The translations under genes were made by a program, and so were the position numbers. A stretch of 64,000 nt of DNA from Bacteroides faecalis (lineage in GTDB: Bacteria > Bacteroidota > Bacteroidia > Bacteroidales > Bacteroidaceae): NCBI RefSeq assembly GCF_003865075.1, contig NZ_BHWB01000003.1, positions 62,001 to 126,000 of the forward strand. Direction: 5' to 3'. Below, one piece after another: positions 35,598 to 45,452 of the stretch; the stretch's first letter is position 1; every line of letters starts with the position of its first letter. The notes under the pieces are model-generated. The model was not told where the DNA came from, searched no databases, and worked only from the letters and a program-made list of their open reading frames with translations.

Positions 35598-36260
35598 TTA
35601 GAGCAACTTCTGTGCATCCGGAATAAGAATCTCTTTTCTGTGCAACTCTATTAAACCGCAATCCTGTAATTCATTCAGTGTTTTAGAAATATTGAGTCGC
35701 GTATCATCTAAGCAGCGTGCCAAATCATCCATCTTCACTTTAAAAATCTTTTCGCCTTGTGGCTTTTCACAATGTGACAGGAAGAAACGATTGATTTTAC
35801 TTTTTAGATCCGGTGTTGGCTCTTCCCATAAACGAGCATAAAGGTTTTGAGCACGGTTGCTGATAATGTTCATATAGTTGAGACGAAAAATCTCATATTT
35901 GAATAAGTCATTTAGCACAAAGGCTTTGCTGATATTGACAGAATGTACTTCGGTTTTAGCTACATAAGAAGATTTATAAGTCGTACTCATACCAAACAAA
36001 GACTGTGTCTCGATCAGATAAGGAGCTTCCACTTGTTCTATTACTGTATATATATCATCTTTTGCCGTTGTAATTATAGAAATCTCACCCTTTAACAGAA
36101 AACAGAGTTGTTTGCAAGGACTACCACTCTCTATAATTGTTTCCCCAGCTTTATGTTTGATAAAAAGCAATTTGACCTTATCCAATATACTAGTAAAGTC
36201 TTCATGACAAAGACCTTGAAATAAAGGTAATTGGAGTAAAGTATCGAACATTGTTTCCAT
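35598..36260 (-). CDS. Crp/Fnr family transcriptional regulator
   Basis: A 220-residue regulator. The N-terminal cyclic-nucleotide-binding jelly roll includes [19 protein letters not shown]. The C-terminal winged helix (about residues 145-220) has [28 protein letters not shown] as its helix-turn-helix. The Cys ligands of Fnr are not seen. Ligand and targets are unknown. It is divergent from marC and faces the intergenic inverted repeat noted at 35501-35553. Confidence 0.85.
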   Translation of the reverse strand: METMFDTLLQLPLFQGLCHEDFTSILDKVKLLFIKHKAGETIIESGSPCKQLCFLLKGEISIITTAKDDIYTVIEQVEAPYLIETQSLFGMSTTYKSSYVAKTEVHSVNISKAFVLNDLFKYEIFRLNYMNIISNRAQNLYARLWEEPTPDLKSKINRFFLSHCEKPQGEKIFKVKMDDLARCLDDTRLNISKTLNELQDCGLIELHRKEILIPDAQKLL

Positions 36261-36369
36261 GAGCTAAAATCTTTTGTTAATTTCACAAATTTACTCATAA
36301 TACGATATTGCTAATCTCATCTGACCTTACTTTTTGTTTTTTTTATTGTTTGAAAGCCTAAAAATAGAG

Positions 36370-36377
36370 TATATTTG
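36370..36377 (+). promoter_or_regulatory. Putative -7 box (TATATTTG) for the MarC-type gene
   Basis: TATATTTG fits TAnnTTTG, 20 bases before the ATG at 36398. A TTTG lies at 36349-36352, 17 bases upstream, slightly closer than the usual 19-21. Confidence 0.45.
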
Positions 36378-36397
36378 CAATAAAAAAGGAGGATATT

Positions 36398-36997
36398 ATG
36401 CTTGCAGGCTTTAATTGGCAGCAAATGTTCAGTGCATTTATTGCACTTTTTGCTGTAATAGATATTATTGGTTCTATACCTATTATCATAAACTTGAAAG
36501 AGAAAGGCAAGGGAGTGAATGCAATGAAGGCTACTATAATCTCTTTTGTCTTATTGATAGGGTTCTTTTATGCAGGAGATATGTTATTGAAGCTTTTTCG
36601 GGTAGATATTGAATCATTTGCGGTTGCAGGTGCATTTGTTATTTTTCTTTTATCTCTGGAGATGATTCTGGACATTGAGATTTTTAAGAATCAGGGGCCT
36701 ATTAAGGAAGCTACTTTGGTGCCACTTGTTTTCCCCTTATTGGCAGGTGCCGGTGCGTTTACTATGTTACTTTCCCTTAGAGCAGAATATGCTGATATCA
36801 ACATAATTATTGCCTTGATACTAAATATGATATGGGTTTATTTTGTGGTAAGTATGACCGGACGGGTAGAACGCTTTTTGGGTAAAGGCGGTATTTATAT
36901 TATTCGTAAGTTTTTTGGGATTATTCTTTTAGCTATTGCTGTAAGACTATTTACTGCAAATATTACCTTATTAATAGCAGCGTTGCAAAAACATTGA
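36398..36997 (+). CDS. MarC family integral membrane protein
   Basis: A 199-residue protein with six predicted transmembrane helices, the length and shape of MarC/UPF0056 proteins. Features include the first helix AFIALFAVIDIIGSIPIIINL, the DMLLKLFRVDIESFAVAGAFVIFLLSLEMIL pair, and PLVFPLLAGAGAFTMLLSL. The function is not settled; the old link with multiple antibiotic resistance was withdrawn. It stands alone between the crp-like and rhomboid genes. Confidence 0.85.
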   Translation: MLAGFNWQQMFSAFIALFAVIDIIGSIPIIINLKEKGKGVNAMKATIISFVLLIGFFYAGDMLLKLFRVDIESFAVAGAFVIFLLSLEMILDIEIFKNQGPIKEATLVPLVFPLLAGAGAFTMLLSLRAEYADINIIIALILNMIWVYFVVSMTGRVERFLGKGGIYIIRKFFGIILLAIAVRLFTANITLLIAALQKH

Positions 36998-37046
36998 TTA
37001 AAATATGAATATTCGGCAAGTCTATAGTGTACAAGATGGTATCTGA

Positions 37047-37724
37047 CTATAGGCTTTCCGTATCTTCTTTATCATTTTTTTCTGTTTCTTCCTCAAAGCT
37101 TTCTTTTTCAAGATCCTCTTCCTCAATTTCATTTTCATCTGCAAAAGGATCCGGACGTTGAGGTCCATAGTTTATAAAGGCAAATGCACAGAGGGCTCCC
37201 ATAATACCACCACTGAGATGTCCTTCCCACGACATATTGGCGGGAGAAAAATAAGGAAACATATGCCACACAATTCCTCCGTATAGAAATGTGACTAATA
37301 AAGATATGGCAATTAGTGGAACATATTTGCGAAGAATACCACTGAAAAAGAGAAAAAAGGCAAGACCGTAAACCAGCCCACTCGCACCAATATGCCAACC
37401 CGGTTTACCAATGAAGAACGTGAGTATTCCGCTACCAAGCCAGATAAGTATGAAAATTCTACCGGATATTTCACGGTAAAAGTAAAATAAACACCATGAT
37501 AAAAAGAATAAAGGGAGGGTATTTGCTAATAAATGACTGAAACCGCTGTGTATCAATGGGTGAGTTAGAATACCTATTACTCCCCTTTTCTCCATAGGAT
37601 AAACTCCCAGATGAGAGAAGTCCCAACCCATTCCTACTTCAATCGTTTTAAGTAAGTAAAGGATAAAAATAAGGAACAAAGATCTGGCTGCAGCTAGCAT
37701 GATACGCTGAATGTCCTGCTTCAT
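37047..37724 (-). CDS. Rhomboid family intramembrane serine protease
   Basis: A 225-residue protein with six transmembrane helices. The serine motif GASGLVYGLAFF and the His in SWEGHLSGGIMGAL make the dyad of rhomboids, which cleave membrane proteins within the bilayer. The WR-like L1 loop is replaced by LGVYPMEKRGV. A long acidic tail (EEEDLEKESFEEETEKNDKE) ends it. ATG 37724 is chosen; the longer frame adds a basic lead of ten residues. Confidence 0.9.
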   Translation of the reverse strand: MKQDIQRIMLAAARSLFLIFILYLLKTIEVGMGWDFSHLGVYPMEKRGVIGILTHPLIHSGFSHLLANTLPLFFLSWCLFYFYREISGRIFILIWLGSGILTFFIGKPGWHIGASGLVYGLAFFLFFSGILRKYVPLIAISLLVTFLYGGIVWHMFPYFSPANMSWEGHLSGGIMGALCAFAFINYGPQRPDPFADENEIEEEDLEKESFEEETEKNDKEDTESL

Positions 37725-37822
37725 TACATTCTTTTCTTTAGATATTTTACGCAATACTACGAATATTTACACAAAATCTGAAAATAAAAAGCCTTTTTAT
37801 TTTTGTTTTTATCTATAATTTG

Positions 37823-37830
37823 TACATTTG
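37823..37830 (+). promoter_or_regulatory. Putative -7 box (TACATTTG) for the glycogen operon
   Basis: TACATTTG fits TAnnTTTG; TTTG at 37802-37805 is 17 bases upstream, slightly closer than the usual 19-21. The leader would be about 80 bases. Confidence 0.4.
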
Positions 37831-37914
37831 GGCATTATACCTATGTAGACAGTGCTCTGAGCGGTGTTTATATAACTATAGACCAAATAATTAACCTTTA
37901 AATAATGCACAACT

Positions 37915-39852
37915 ATGAGTTATTTACGTTTTGACAAGACCCTCATGACGAATCTGGAAGAATCCCTGCAACGGGAAATTCTCCGGACGAACAAAGCAGG
38001 AGCTTATCATTGTACAACGATTGTTGATTGTAACACACGCAAATATCACGGGCTATTGGTAATTCCTGTGCCAAACCTCGACGATGAAAATCATGTGCTG
38101 CTATCTTCTCTTGATGAAACGGTAATTCAACACGGTGCGGAGTTTAACTTGGGTTTACATAAATATCAAGGAAACCACTTTAGTCCGAATGGACATAAGT
38201 ATATTCGTGAGTTTGATTGTGAACATATCCCGGCGACAACTTACCGTGTTGGAGGTGTGGTTCTACGAAAAGAAAAAATCTTTGTACACCATGAGAATAG
38301 AATTCTGATTCGTTATACATTGCTTGATGCGCATTCGGCTACTACCTTGCGTTTCAGACCTTTTCTGGCTTTCCGCAGTGTGCGTGAATATACGCATGAG
38401 AATTCGCAGGCGAATCGCGATTATCAGATTGTGGAGAATGGTATCAAGACTTGTATGTATCCCGGTTATCCGGAACTGTTTATGCAGTTGAATAAGAAAT
38501 GTGAATTTGTTTTTCAGCCTGACTGGTATCGAGGAATCGAATACCCTAAAGAGCAGGAGCGTGGATACGACTTTAATGAAGATCTCTACGTGCCCGGATA
38601 TTTCGAAGTCGATATCAAGAAAGGTGAAAGCATTGTCTTTTCTGCCGGAACGTCAGAGATCACTCCCCGTAAGTTGAAACAAACATTTGATGCGGAAGTT
38701 GCCGACCGTACTCCGCGTGATAGTTTCTATCATTGCTTGAAGAATTCGGCTCACCAATTCCACAATCAACAAGGAGATGAACATTATATTCTTGCCGGTT
38801 ACCCTTGGTTTAAGTGTCGTGCCCGCGATATGTTTATTTCTCTGCCGGGACTGACACTTGCTATCGACGAGGTTGATCAATTTGAAGATGTGATGAAAAC
38901 TGCTGAAAAGGCGATTCGTAACTTTATCAATGATGAACCGGTAGGATATAAGATTTACGAAATAGATCATCCGGATGTATTATTGTGGGCAGTTTGGGCT
39001 TTACAACAATACGCTAAGGAAACTTCCCGCGAACAATGCCGCCGGAAATATGGCGAATTGTTGGTTGATATCATGGAATTTATCCGTCAGCGGAAACATG
39101 AGAATCTTTTCTTACATGAGAATGGCTTGCTTTTTGCTAACGGCACGGATAAGGCGATTACGTGGATGAACTCTACAGTAAACGGTCGCCCGGTAATTCC
39201 CCGTACAGGATATATTGTTGAGTTTAATGCTTTGTGGTATAATGCGCTGCGCTTCATTGCCGATCTGGTTCGCGAAGGAGGCGATGTTCATCTGGCTGAT
39301 TCGCTCGATGCACAAGCAGAAATAACAGCTCAATCATTTATAGAAGTATTCCGTAACGAATACGGTTACTTACTTGATTATGTAGACGGAAATATGATGG
39401 ATTGGAGCGTACGTCCCAATATGATCTTTGCCGTCGCATTTGATTATTCTCCTCTGGATAGAGCACAAAAGAAACAAGTGCTTGATATTGTAACTAAAGA
39501 GTTACTGACTCCGAAAGGGCTTCGTACATTGAGTCCGAAGAGTGGGGGATATAGCCCGAATTATGTTGGTCCTCAGATACAGCGTGATTATGCTTACCAT
39601 CAGGGTACAGCTTGGCCGTGGTTGATGGGATTCTATATGGAAGCCTATCTTCGTATTTACAAGATGAGTGGTTTATCGTTCGTAGAGCGTCAGCTCATCG
39701 GACTGGAAGATGAACTAACCATTCATTGTATTAGTTCGTTACCCGAATTGTTTGATGGTAACCCACCTTTCAAAGGTCGTGGAGCTGTTTCGTTCGCTAT
39801 GAATGTTGCCGAAGTGCTGCGTATTCTAAAGCTGTTATCTAAGTATTATTAA
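37915..39852 (+). CDS. Glycogen debranching enzyme (amylo-alpha-1,6-glucosidase, archaeal/bacterial type)
   Basis: A 645-residue cytoplasmic enzyme. The N-terminal domain (about 1-250, GAYHCTTIVDCNTRKYHGLLV) and the C-terminal (alpha/alpha)6 barrel are those of the GDE_C type glycogen debranching proteins. The conserved AGYPWFKCRARDMFISLPGLTL segment in the barrel carries proposed catalytic acid residues, and YHQGTAWPWLMG is near the end. It cleaves alpha-1,6 branch points. It is the first gene of a three-gene unit with a GT4 and a GH57 protein, spaced by 17 and 13 bases. Confidence 0.9.
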   Translation: MSYLRFDKTLMTNLEESLQREILRTNKAGAYHCTTIVDCNTRKYHGLLVIPVPNLDDENHVLLSSLDETVIQHGAEFNLGLHKYQGNHFSPNGHKYIREFDCEHIPATTYRVGGVVLRKEKIFVHHENRILIRYTLLDAHSATTLRFRPFLAFRSVREYTHENSQANRDYQIVENGIKTCMYPGYPELFMQLNKKCEFVFQPDWYRGIEYPKEQERGYDFNEDLYVPGYFEVDIKKGESIVFSAGTSEITPRKLKQTFDAEVADRTPRDSFYHCLKNSAHQFHNQQGDEHYILAGYPWFKCRARDMFISLPGLTLAIDEVDQFEDVMKTAEKAIRNFINDEPVGYKIYEIDHPDVLLWAVWALQQYAKETSREQCRRKYGELLVDIMEFIRQRKHENLFLHENGLLFANGTDKAITWMNSTVNGRPVIPRTGYIVEFNALWYNALRFIADLVREGGDVHLADSLDAQAEITAQSFIEVFRNEYGYLLDYVDGNMMDWSVRPNMIFAVAFDYSPLDRAQKKQVLDIVTKELLTPKGLRTLSPKSGGYSPNYVGPQIQRDYAYHQGTAWPWLMGFYMEAYLRIYKMSGLSFVERQLIGLEDELTIHCISSLPELFDGNPPFKGRGAVSFAMNVAEVLRILKLLSKYY

Positions 39853-39869
39853 AAGGAGGAGGAACGAAG

Positions 39870-41144
39870 ATGAAAGTTTTAATGTTTGGATGGGAGTTCC
39901 CCCCGCATATCTTAGGAGGTTTAGGAACTGCCAGTTATGGTCTGACGAAAGGGATGTCTCAGCAGAGTGATCTGGAAATCACTTTCTGCATTCCCAAGCC
40001 ATGGGGAGACGAGGACCAGAGTTTTTTGAGAATTATCGGTATGAACAGTACGCCTGTAGTCTGGAGAAATGTCGATTGGGATTATGTGAAAAGCCGTGTG
40101 GGTGGTTATATGGATCCGCAATTATATTATGATTTGCGTGATCATATTTATGCTGACTTCAACTATCTTCATACCAATGACTTGGGTTGTATCGAGTTCT
40201 CAGGACGCTATCCTGACAATCTGCATGAGGAGATTAATAATTATTCTATTGTGGCAGGTGTAGTAGCCCGTCAACAAGAGTTTGACATTATTCATTCCCA
40301 TGACTGGCTGACTTATCCGGCAGGTATTCATGCCAAACAAGTGTCCGGTAAGCCTTTAGTGATTCATGTGCATGCAACCGATTTTGACCGTAGTCGTGGC
40401 AATGTAAATCCGACAGTGTACGCCATTGAGAAGAATGGAATGGATCATGCCGACCACATTATGTGTGTGAGTGAACTAACCCGTCAAACGGTGATTCATA
40501 AGTATTTTCAAGATCCTAGGAAGGTGTCTACTGTACACAATGCTGTTTCTCCGCTATCGCAGGAGATTCAGGATATTGTTCCGTTAAAGAAACCGAATGA
40601 AAAAGTGGTGACTTTCTTGGGCCGTATCACGATGCAGAAAGGACCGGAATATTTTGTCGAAGCTGCTGCTATGGTATTACACCGTACACGTAACGTCCGT
40701 TTTGTAATGGCCGGTAGCGGTGATATGATGGATCAGATGATTCGTCTGGTTGCTGAACGTGGTATTGCCGACCGTTTCCATTTCCCCGGATTCATGAAAG
40801 GAAATCAGGTATATGAAGTGCTGAAAGCCAGTGACGTATATATTATGCCTTCTGTTTCCGAACCGTTTGGTATTTCTCCGCTGGAAGCTATGCAGTGTAG
40901 TGTACCTACTATTATTTCCAAACAATCCGGGTGTGCTGAGATTCTGGAAAACTGTATTAAAACGGATTATTGGGATATTCATGCGATGGCAGATGCCATT
41001 TACTCTATTTGTACTTATCCGGCAATGTACAATTACCTGAAAGAAGAGGGTAAGCGTGAAGTGGACGAGATTAAATGGGAGAATGTCGGATACAAGGTAC
41101 GTGGTATCTATGACGAGGTTATAAAAAATTATGGTAAACAATAA
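39870..41144 (+). CDS. GT4-type glycosyltransferase (glycogen synthase-like)
   Basis: A 424-residue cytoplasmic GT-B enzyme. The N-terminal half opens with MFGWEFPPHILGGLGTASYGLTKG, the donor-loop pattern of glycogen and sucrose synthases, and has HSHDWLTYPAG. The C-terminal nucleotide-binding half includes FLGRITMQKGPEYFVEAA and SEPFGISPLEAMQ, the E-x7-E of GT4. It probably extends an alpha-glucan; donor and exact linkage are not readable. A strong AGGAGGAGG ribosome binding site precedes it. Confidence 0.85.
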   Translation: MKVLMFGWEFPPHILGGLGTASYGLTKGMSQQSDLEITFCIPKPWGDEDQSFLRIIGMNSTPVVWRNVDWDYVKSRVGGYMDPQLYYDLRDHIYADFNYLHTNDLGCIEFSGRYPDNLHEEINNYSIVAGVVARQQEFDIIHSHDWLTYPAGIHAKQVSGKPLVIHVHATDFDRSRGNVNPTVYAIEKNGMDHADHIMCVSELTRQTVIHKYFQDPRKVSTVHNAVSPLSQEIQDIVPLKKPNEKVVTFLGRITMQKGPEYFVEAAAMVLHRTRNVRFVMAGSGDMMDQMIRLVAERGIADRFHFPGFMKGNQVYEVLKASDVYIMPSVSEPFGISPLEAMQCSVPTIISKQSGCAEILENCIKTDYWDIHAMADAIYSICTYPAMYNYLKEEGKREVDEIKWENVGYKVRGIYDEVIKNYGKQ

Positions 41145-41157
41145 AAGATTATAGACT

Positions 41158-42558
41158 ATGAGAACTATCTGTCTTTATTTCGAAATACATCAGATCATAC
41201 ATTTGAAACGTTATCGTTTCTTCGATATTGGTACTGATCATTATTATTATGATGACTATGCGAATGAAACTGGCATGAATGAAGTTGCCGAACGTTCATA
41301 CATACCTGCGCTCAATACGTTGATTGAGATGGCAAAGAAATCGGAAGGTGCTTTTAAAGTCGCATTGTCCATTTCTGGAGTCGCTTTGGAACAGCTTGAA
41401 ATCCATGCTCCGGCTGTGATCGACTTGCTTCATCAATTGAATGATACAGGCTGTTGTGAATTCCTCTGCGAACCTTACTCGCATGGTTTGTCATCATTGG
41501 CTAATGAAGATTGCTTCCGCGAAGAGGTACTTCGCCAGCGTGATAAGATGAAACAAATGTTCGGCAAAGAACCGAAAGTATTTCGTAACTCTAGTTTGAT
41601 TTACTCGGATGAGATTGGTGGTATGGTAGCTTCCATGGGCTTTAAAGGAATGCTGACAGAAGGTGCTAAACCTGTTTTGGGATGGAAGAGTCCTCACTAT
41701 GTATATCATTGTAATCAGGCTCCCAGCTTAAAATTGTTATTGAGGGATTTCAAATTATCTGATGATATTAGTTTGCGTTTCTCTAACTCGGAATGGGCGG
41801 AATATCCATTGTTTGCTGATAAATATATTAGTTGGATTGATGCATTACCGCAAGAAGAACAAGTGATTAATATCTTTATGGAATTGGCTGCATTAGGCAT
41901 GGCTCAGCCTTTGTCTTCTAATATTCTTGAATTCCTGAAGGCTTTGCCGGAATGTGCAAAAGCTAAAGGCATTACCTTCTCTACTCCGACTGAGATTGTT
42001 ACGAAATTAAAGTCTGTTTCACAATTGGATGTTCCTTATCCAATGTCATGGGTGGATGAAGAAAGAGATACTAGCAGTTGGCTGGGTAATATTTTGCAAC
42101 GTGAGGCTTTCAATAAGTTGTATAGTGTGGCAGAACGTGTTCATCTTTGTGACGACCGTCGTATCAAACAGGACTGGGATTATTTGCAAGCCAGCAATAA
42201 TTTCCGTTTTATGACGACTAAAAATACGGGTATCTGGTTGAATCGGGGGATTTATGATTCTCCTTATGATGCTTTTACTAACTATATGAATATCTTGGGT
42301 GACTTTATTAAGCGAGTAGATTCATTGTATCCTATTGATGTGGATAATGAAGAGCTTAATTCTCTGCTGACTACTATTAAGAATCAGGGAGAAGAAATTG
42401 CTGATTTGCAAAAAGAAGTTGCTAAATGGCATAATAAAGCAGAGAAAGAAGCTGTAAAAGCTCCTAAAAAGGTTGCTGCGAAAAAGGAGCCGGCAACAAA
42501 GAAGTCGGTTAAGAAGGCTATTACGCGTCCAAAGAAAACTGCGAAAAAAGAAGAATAA
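41158..42558 (+). CDS. GH57 alpha-amylase/glucanotransferase-like protein with Lys-rich tail
   Basis: A 466-residue cytoplasmic GH57 protein. The opening CLYFEIHQIIHLKRYRFFD carries the H-Q-x-x motif; EFLCEPYSHGLSSL and KVFRNSSLIYSDEIG fit the second and third conserved regions, and the region near KGMLTEGAK the fourth. After the barrel a coiled stretch (TTIKNQGEEIADLQKEVAKWHNKA) leads to a very basic Ala/Lys tail (KKVAAKKEP, KKSVKKAITRPKKTAKK) that looks like a histone H1 tail. Last gene of the glycogen unit. The tail may bind nucleic acid, polyphosphate or the glucan particle; that is inference. Confidence 0.85.
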   Translation: MRTICLYFEIHQIIHLKRYRFFDIGTDHYYYDDYANETGMNEVAERSYIPALNTLIEMAKKSEGAFKVALSISGVALEQLEIHAPAVIDLLHQLNDTGCCEFLCEPYSHGLSSLANEDCFREEVLRQRDKMKQMFGKEPKVFRNSSLIYSDEIGGMVASMGFKGMLTEGAKPVLGWKSPHYVYHCNQAPSLKLLLRDFKLSDDISLRFSNSEWAEYPLFADKYISWIDALPQEEQVINIFMELAALGMAQPLSSNILEFLKALPECAKAKGITFSTPTEIVTKLKSVSQLDVPYPMSWVDEERDTSSWLGNILQREAFNKLYSVAERVHLCDDRRIKQDWDYLQASNNFRFMTTKNTGIWLNRGIYDSPYDAFTNYMNILGDFIKRVDSLYPIDVDNEELNSLLTTIKNQGEEIADLQKEVAKWHNKAEKEAVKAPKKVAAKKEPATKKSVKKAITRPKKTAKKEE

Positions 42559-42577
42559 ATAATAATAGAATTTAGAG

Positions 42578-42616
42578 AAAGGTTGCCTCTGCATAGAAAA
42601 GGAGGCGACCTTTTTA
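42578..42616 (+). terminator. Rho-independent terminator of the glycogen operon
   Basis: AAAGGTTGCCTC (42578-42589) pairs with GAGGCGACCTTT (42602-42613), followed by T residues, 19 bases past the GH57 stop. Confidence 0.85.
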
Positions 42617-42712
42617 TTATATAGGTAAGTCAAATAATTATATAGATGAGTCAAGGTTATAATTGGTTCTTCTTCGCTTTTAATATATCAATTGCCTAAT
42701 TGCAGGATTAGT

Positions 42713-42773
42713 CAATAAAAAATCCCTATAAAGAATAGCTCGCTTTTGGATTTTGAGCTGTTCTTTATAGGGA
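42713..42773 (-). terminator. Rho-independent terminator of the DUF4270 gene
   Basis: TCCCTATAAAGAATAGCTC (42723-42741) and its near-inverse (42755-42773) make a 19-base stem with one mismatch; on the minus strand a run of six T follows. It begins 24 bases past the DUF4270 stop. Confidence 0.85.
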
Positions 42774-42796
42774 AATGATAGTTTTTCTTTTATATA

Positions 42797-44452
42797 TTAG
42801 TTTCCAAAGTTAGTGGAAACGACTTCAAGCTTTAATCTATAGTTTGGATCATTATTACCTTTGCTACCACCTTTCAGACGTACATAACTGGGCTTTAAGT
42901 CATGCTGTACACTGATAATTTGTCTATTTTGTGAGGTAGCATCATCATAAGTAATAAGAACAGGAATGAGTAACACCTTATTCCAGTCGCTATATTTCTC
43001 CCAGTCGGTTATGTTATCAACGGTTACGGTTTCAGTTTCACCTTTAGAATTAGTGAAACTGAGTGTTATTGTTTCATGATTCTTAAATTTCTTTTCCGCT
43101 TCTTCTCTCTCTCCATCGTCCAGACAATCATTTACTAAATTAGTAATATTACTAAAGACATATTGATTGCTTGTACTGGAATGGGTGGTTAAGTAAGATG
43201 AGATATTATCAGTAAGCTGATTTTTTTCGAAGAATGAGTCTTTAAATTTCTTACGTATCAGCATTACAGTAGATGGATAAGTCATTCCGAATTTATTCTC
43301 ACTGGATTGATTATAATTAGAGAATGTTAGTTTTACAGCATTTAAAGTATCTAATTGCAGTTTCTCATTAATCTCATTAATAGGAAGTGTAGCTTGAGTA
43401 AAGATACCAGCCGGAGATTTAATATAGGTATTATTATCCTGATCAATTAATTCTTGCATCTTTACTGGATCATTGCTTAATTGATTTGCTTGGATTACTT
43501 CACGAGTAGATATAAAACTGCGTTTATAATAATAGGTAGAGTCTGCTGTACTACCCGACTTTTTAAGCTTTATACCGGTTGTTTGGTCTACTGCATAGCA
43601 TTTGTAAACTACATTCATTTCAACTTGGAATACATAAAGTATTGTTCCGTCTCCATAGTCACTTTTTACATAGAGCCCTTTGAAAACATCGCTGAATTTA
43701 TCGTAATCAAAAATTGCCCCTGCTTTATCAGCTTGTCTTGAAGCTCTTAATATTTCTCCACCGACTTTATAGGAAATGTCTTTGTCGAAATTGAGGTATA
43801 CGTAGGGTGTATAACTATCTAGGTTACGAATAGAATCCTTTACAGACAAATCAACAGCTGAATAGGTCTTGCTTCCTAATAGATCTGTTTTATCATAGTA
43901 ATTATTCGGATCAATATCAGTATAATAAGGCTTGTCTTTGAGTTTCAATTTTTTGTTTAATTCATAAACACTTAAACGGCAAGCCGTCAATGAATCTCCG
44001 AAATAGCTGTTATACCATAAATAAAGTTCAACAGTATGGATGTTACCAATGGGTTCCCCGATTGGCTCGTTTTTATCATTGTCGTAAATTAATTGGATAT
44101 CGTCGCTCGGTTCTATTACCATATAATTATATGGTTCACCTTTATCATTTAAAGCATTATTTTTATAGACTCCCGGAAAAGTTAATTTTTCTGGACAGTT
44201 TATGGACGCTAGAAAACCTGCCTGATAAGCCCCAAAATAATCATCAGTAAATTTACCTACATAACCAATATTGGTTTTTGCGTAGATCTGTCCGGTGGGA
44301 ACGGAGTTTGTTATTACATTAAATGTTGTTAATCTTCCGCCAATATTTTGATCGCTTCCCGGGAACATTCCTAATCCCAGGCCGGCAGTACTATCATCAC
44401 ATCCCCAAAATGTGATTGCTAATAAGGTTATCAAGGCATATTTTGCTTTCAT
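42797..44452 (-). CDS. DUF4270 family lipoprotein
   Basis: A 551-residue exported protein with a leader ending in ITFWGCDD (Cys18). It is a long all-beta protein of the DUF4270 family, common in Bacteroidota and of unknown role, with sequences such as RLTTFNVITNSVPTGQIYAKTNIGYVGKFTDDYFG near the start and a C-terminal HDLKPSYVRLKGGSKG. It is 21 bases after the GT5-type gene, so the two probably form one message; the family often lies near glycogen synthase in Bacteroidales by my recollection. Surface or periplasmic glycan binding is a guess. Confidence 0.8.
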   Translation of the reverse strand: MKAKYALITLLAITFWGCDDSTAGLGLGMFPGSDQNIGGRLTTFNVITNSVPTGQIYAKTNIGYVGKFTDDYFGAYQAGFLASINCPEKLTFPGVYKNNALNDKGEPYNYMVIEPSDDIQLIYDNDKNEPIGEPIGNIHTVELYLWYNSYFGDSLTACRLSVYELNKKLKLKDKPYYTDIDPNNYYDKTDLLGSKTYSAVDLSVKDSIRNLDSYTPYVYLNFDKDISYKVGGEILRASRQADKAGAIFDYDKFSDVFKGLYVKSDYGDGTILYVFQVEMNVVYKCYAVDQTTGIKLKKSGSTADSTYYYKRSFISTREVIQANQLSNDPVKMQELIDQDNNTYIKSPAGIFTQATLPINEINEKLQLDTLNAVKLTFSNYNQSSENKFGMTYPSTVMLIRKKFKDSFFEKNQLTDNISSYLTTHSSTSNQYVFSNITNLVNDCLDDGEREEAEKKFKNHETITLSFTNSKGETETVTVDNITDWEKYSDWNKVLLIPVLITYDDATSQNRQIISVQHDLKPSYVRLKGGSKGNNDPNYRLKLEVVSTNFGN

Positions 44453-44473
44453 GATCGTCGTTTCTTGATTTTT

Positions 44474-45310
44474 TTATTCTTCTATTTGGTTTGCTGTAGC
44501 TTCCCATACCCGATCATAGAATTCGTTACAAGCATCTGCATAGTTATCCGGATTCTGGTAATCAAGTACCAATTTGCCTGATTGACGGGCATATTCGATA
44601 ATGGATTGATCTACTTTTTCGCTGTTCTGGATTACTCCGTCAGAATAATCGACTGCTAGTTTGCAAAGGGTAGCATAGTCTATTGGTTCTTTCAAAGAAG
44701 CCAAATCTTTTTTAGTGATACCTTTCAACATTAGTTTGTTAGCAAAGTCCTCACTAAATGTATTTTTGAAATCATCTTCGTATACGGAGAATACTATTTT
44801 TGCATCGCGGAAGGAAGGTTCATCTTTATATGCTCTCTTTATATAAAGAGGTGCTAATGCTGTCATCCAACCGTGACAATGAATAACGTCCGGACACCAA
44901 CGAAGTTTCTTCACTGTTTCCAATACCCCGCGTGCATAGAAAATAGCACGACTGTCGTTATCATCATATTCTACGCCATTTTCATCCGCTGTTTGCAGAC
45001 GATTCTGGAAATAGTCATCATTATCGATGAAATACACCTGCATACGAGCAGATTGGATAGAAGCAACTTTTATGATAAGTGGATGGTCAGTATCATCAAT
45101 AATCAGATTCATCCCCGAGAGTCTAATCACTTCATGCAGTTGGTTTCTGCGTTCATTGATATTTCCCCATTTGGGCATAAAGGTTCTGATTTCACGGCCT
45201 TTTTCCTGGATTGCCTGTGGCAGGTTCCTACCTATATTGGCCATTTCGGATGCTGAAATGTAAGGTGTAATCTCTTGTGTAATAAATAAAACTTTATTCG
45301 CCTTTGTCAT
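44474..45310 (-). CDS. Glycogen/starch synthase, GT5 N-terminal domain only
   Basis: A 278-residue protein with the opening VLFITQEITPYISASEMANIGRNLPQAI, the N-terminal Rossmann domain of GT5 glycogen synthases (K-x-G-G replaced by SASEMAN), and CPDVIHCHGWMTAL. Full GT5 enzymes are about 480 residues with a second, nucleotide-binding domain, which is absent here. It keeps the length reported for short bacteroidal forms, so it is not obviously truncated by mutation. Catalysis without the second domain is doubtful; a regulatory or scaffolding role, or pairing with the GT4 protein, is possible. Confidence 0.75.
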   Translation of the reverse strand: MTKANKVLFITQEITPYISASEMANIGRNLPQAIQEKGREIRTFMPKWGNINERRNQLHEVIRLSGMNLIIDDTDHPLIIKVASIQSARMQVYFIDNDDYFQNRLQTADENGVEYDDNDSRAIFYARGVLETVKKLRWCPDVIHCHGWMTALAPLYIKRAYKDEPSFRDAKIVFSVYEDDFKNTFSEDFANKLMLKGITKKDLASLKEPIDYATLCKLAVDYSDGVIQNSEKVDQSIIEYARQSGKLVLDYQNPDNYADACNEFYDRVWEATANQIEE

Positions 45311-45452
45311 AATAACAATAGTTCACTATAATATTCTGCAAAGATAGCAAAAAAAAGGAACTTTAAATAGCATATTCTTTCTTTATGTGGCAAATATTAG
45401 TTTATTTTGCAGAGTTTTTGCAAAAGACTAAAACATAAACCAATTAAAGAAA

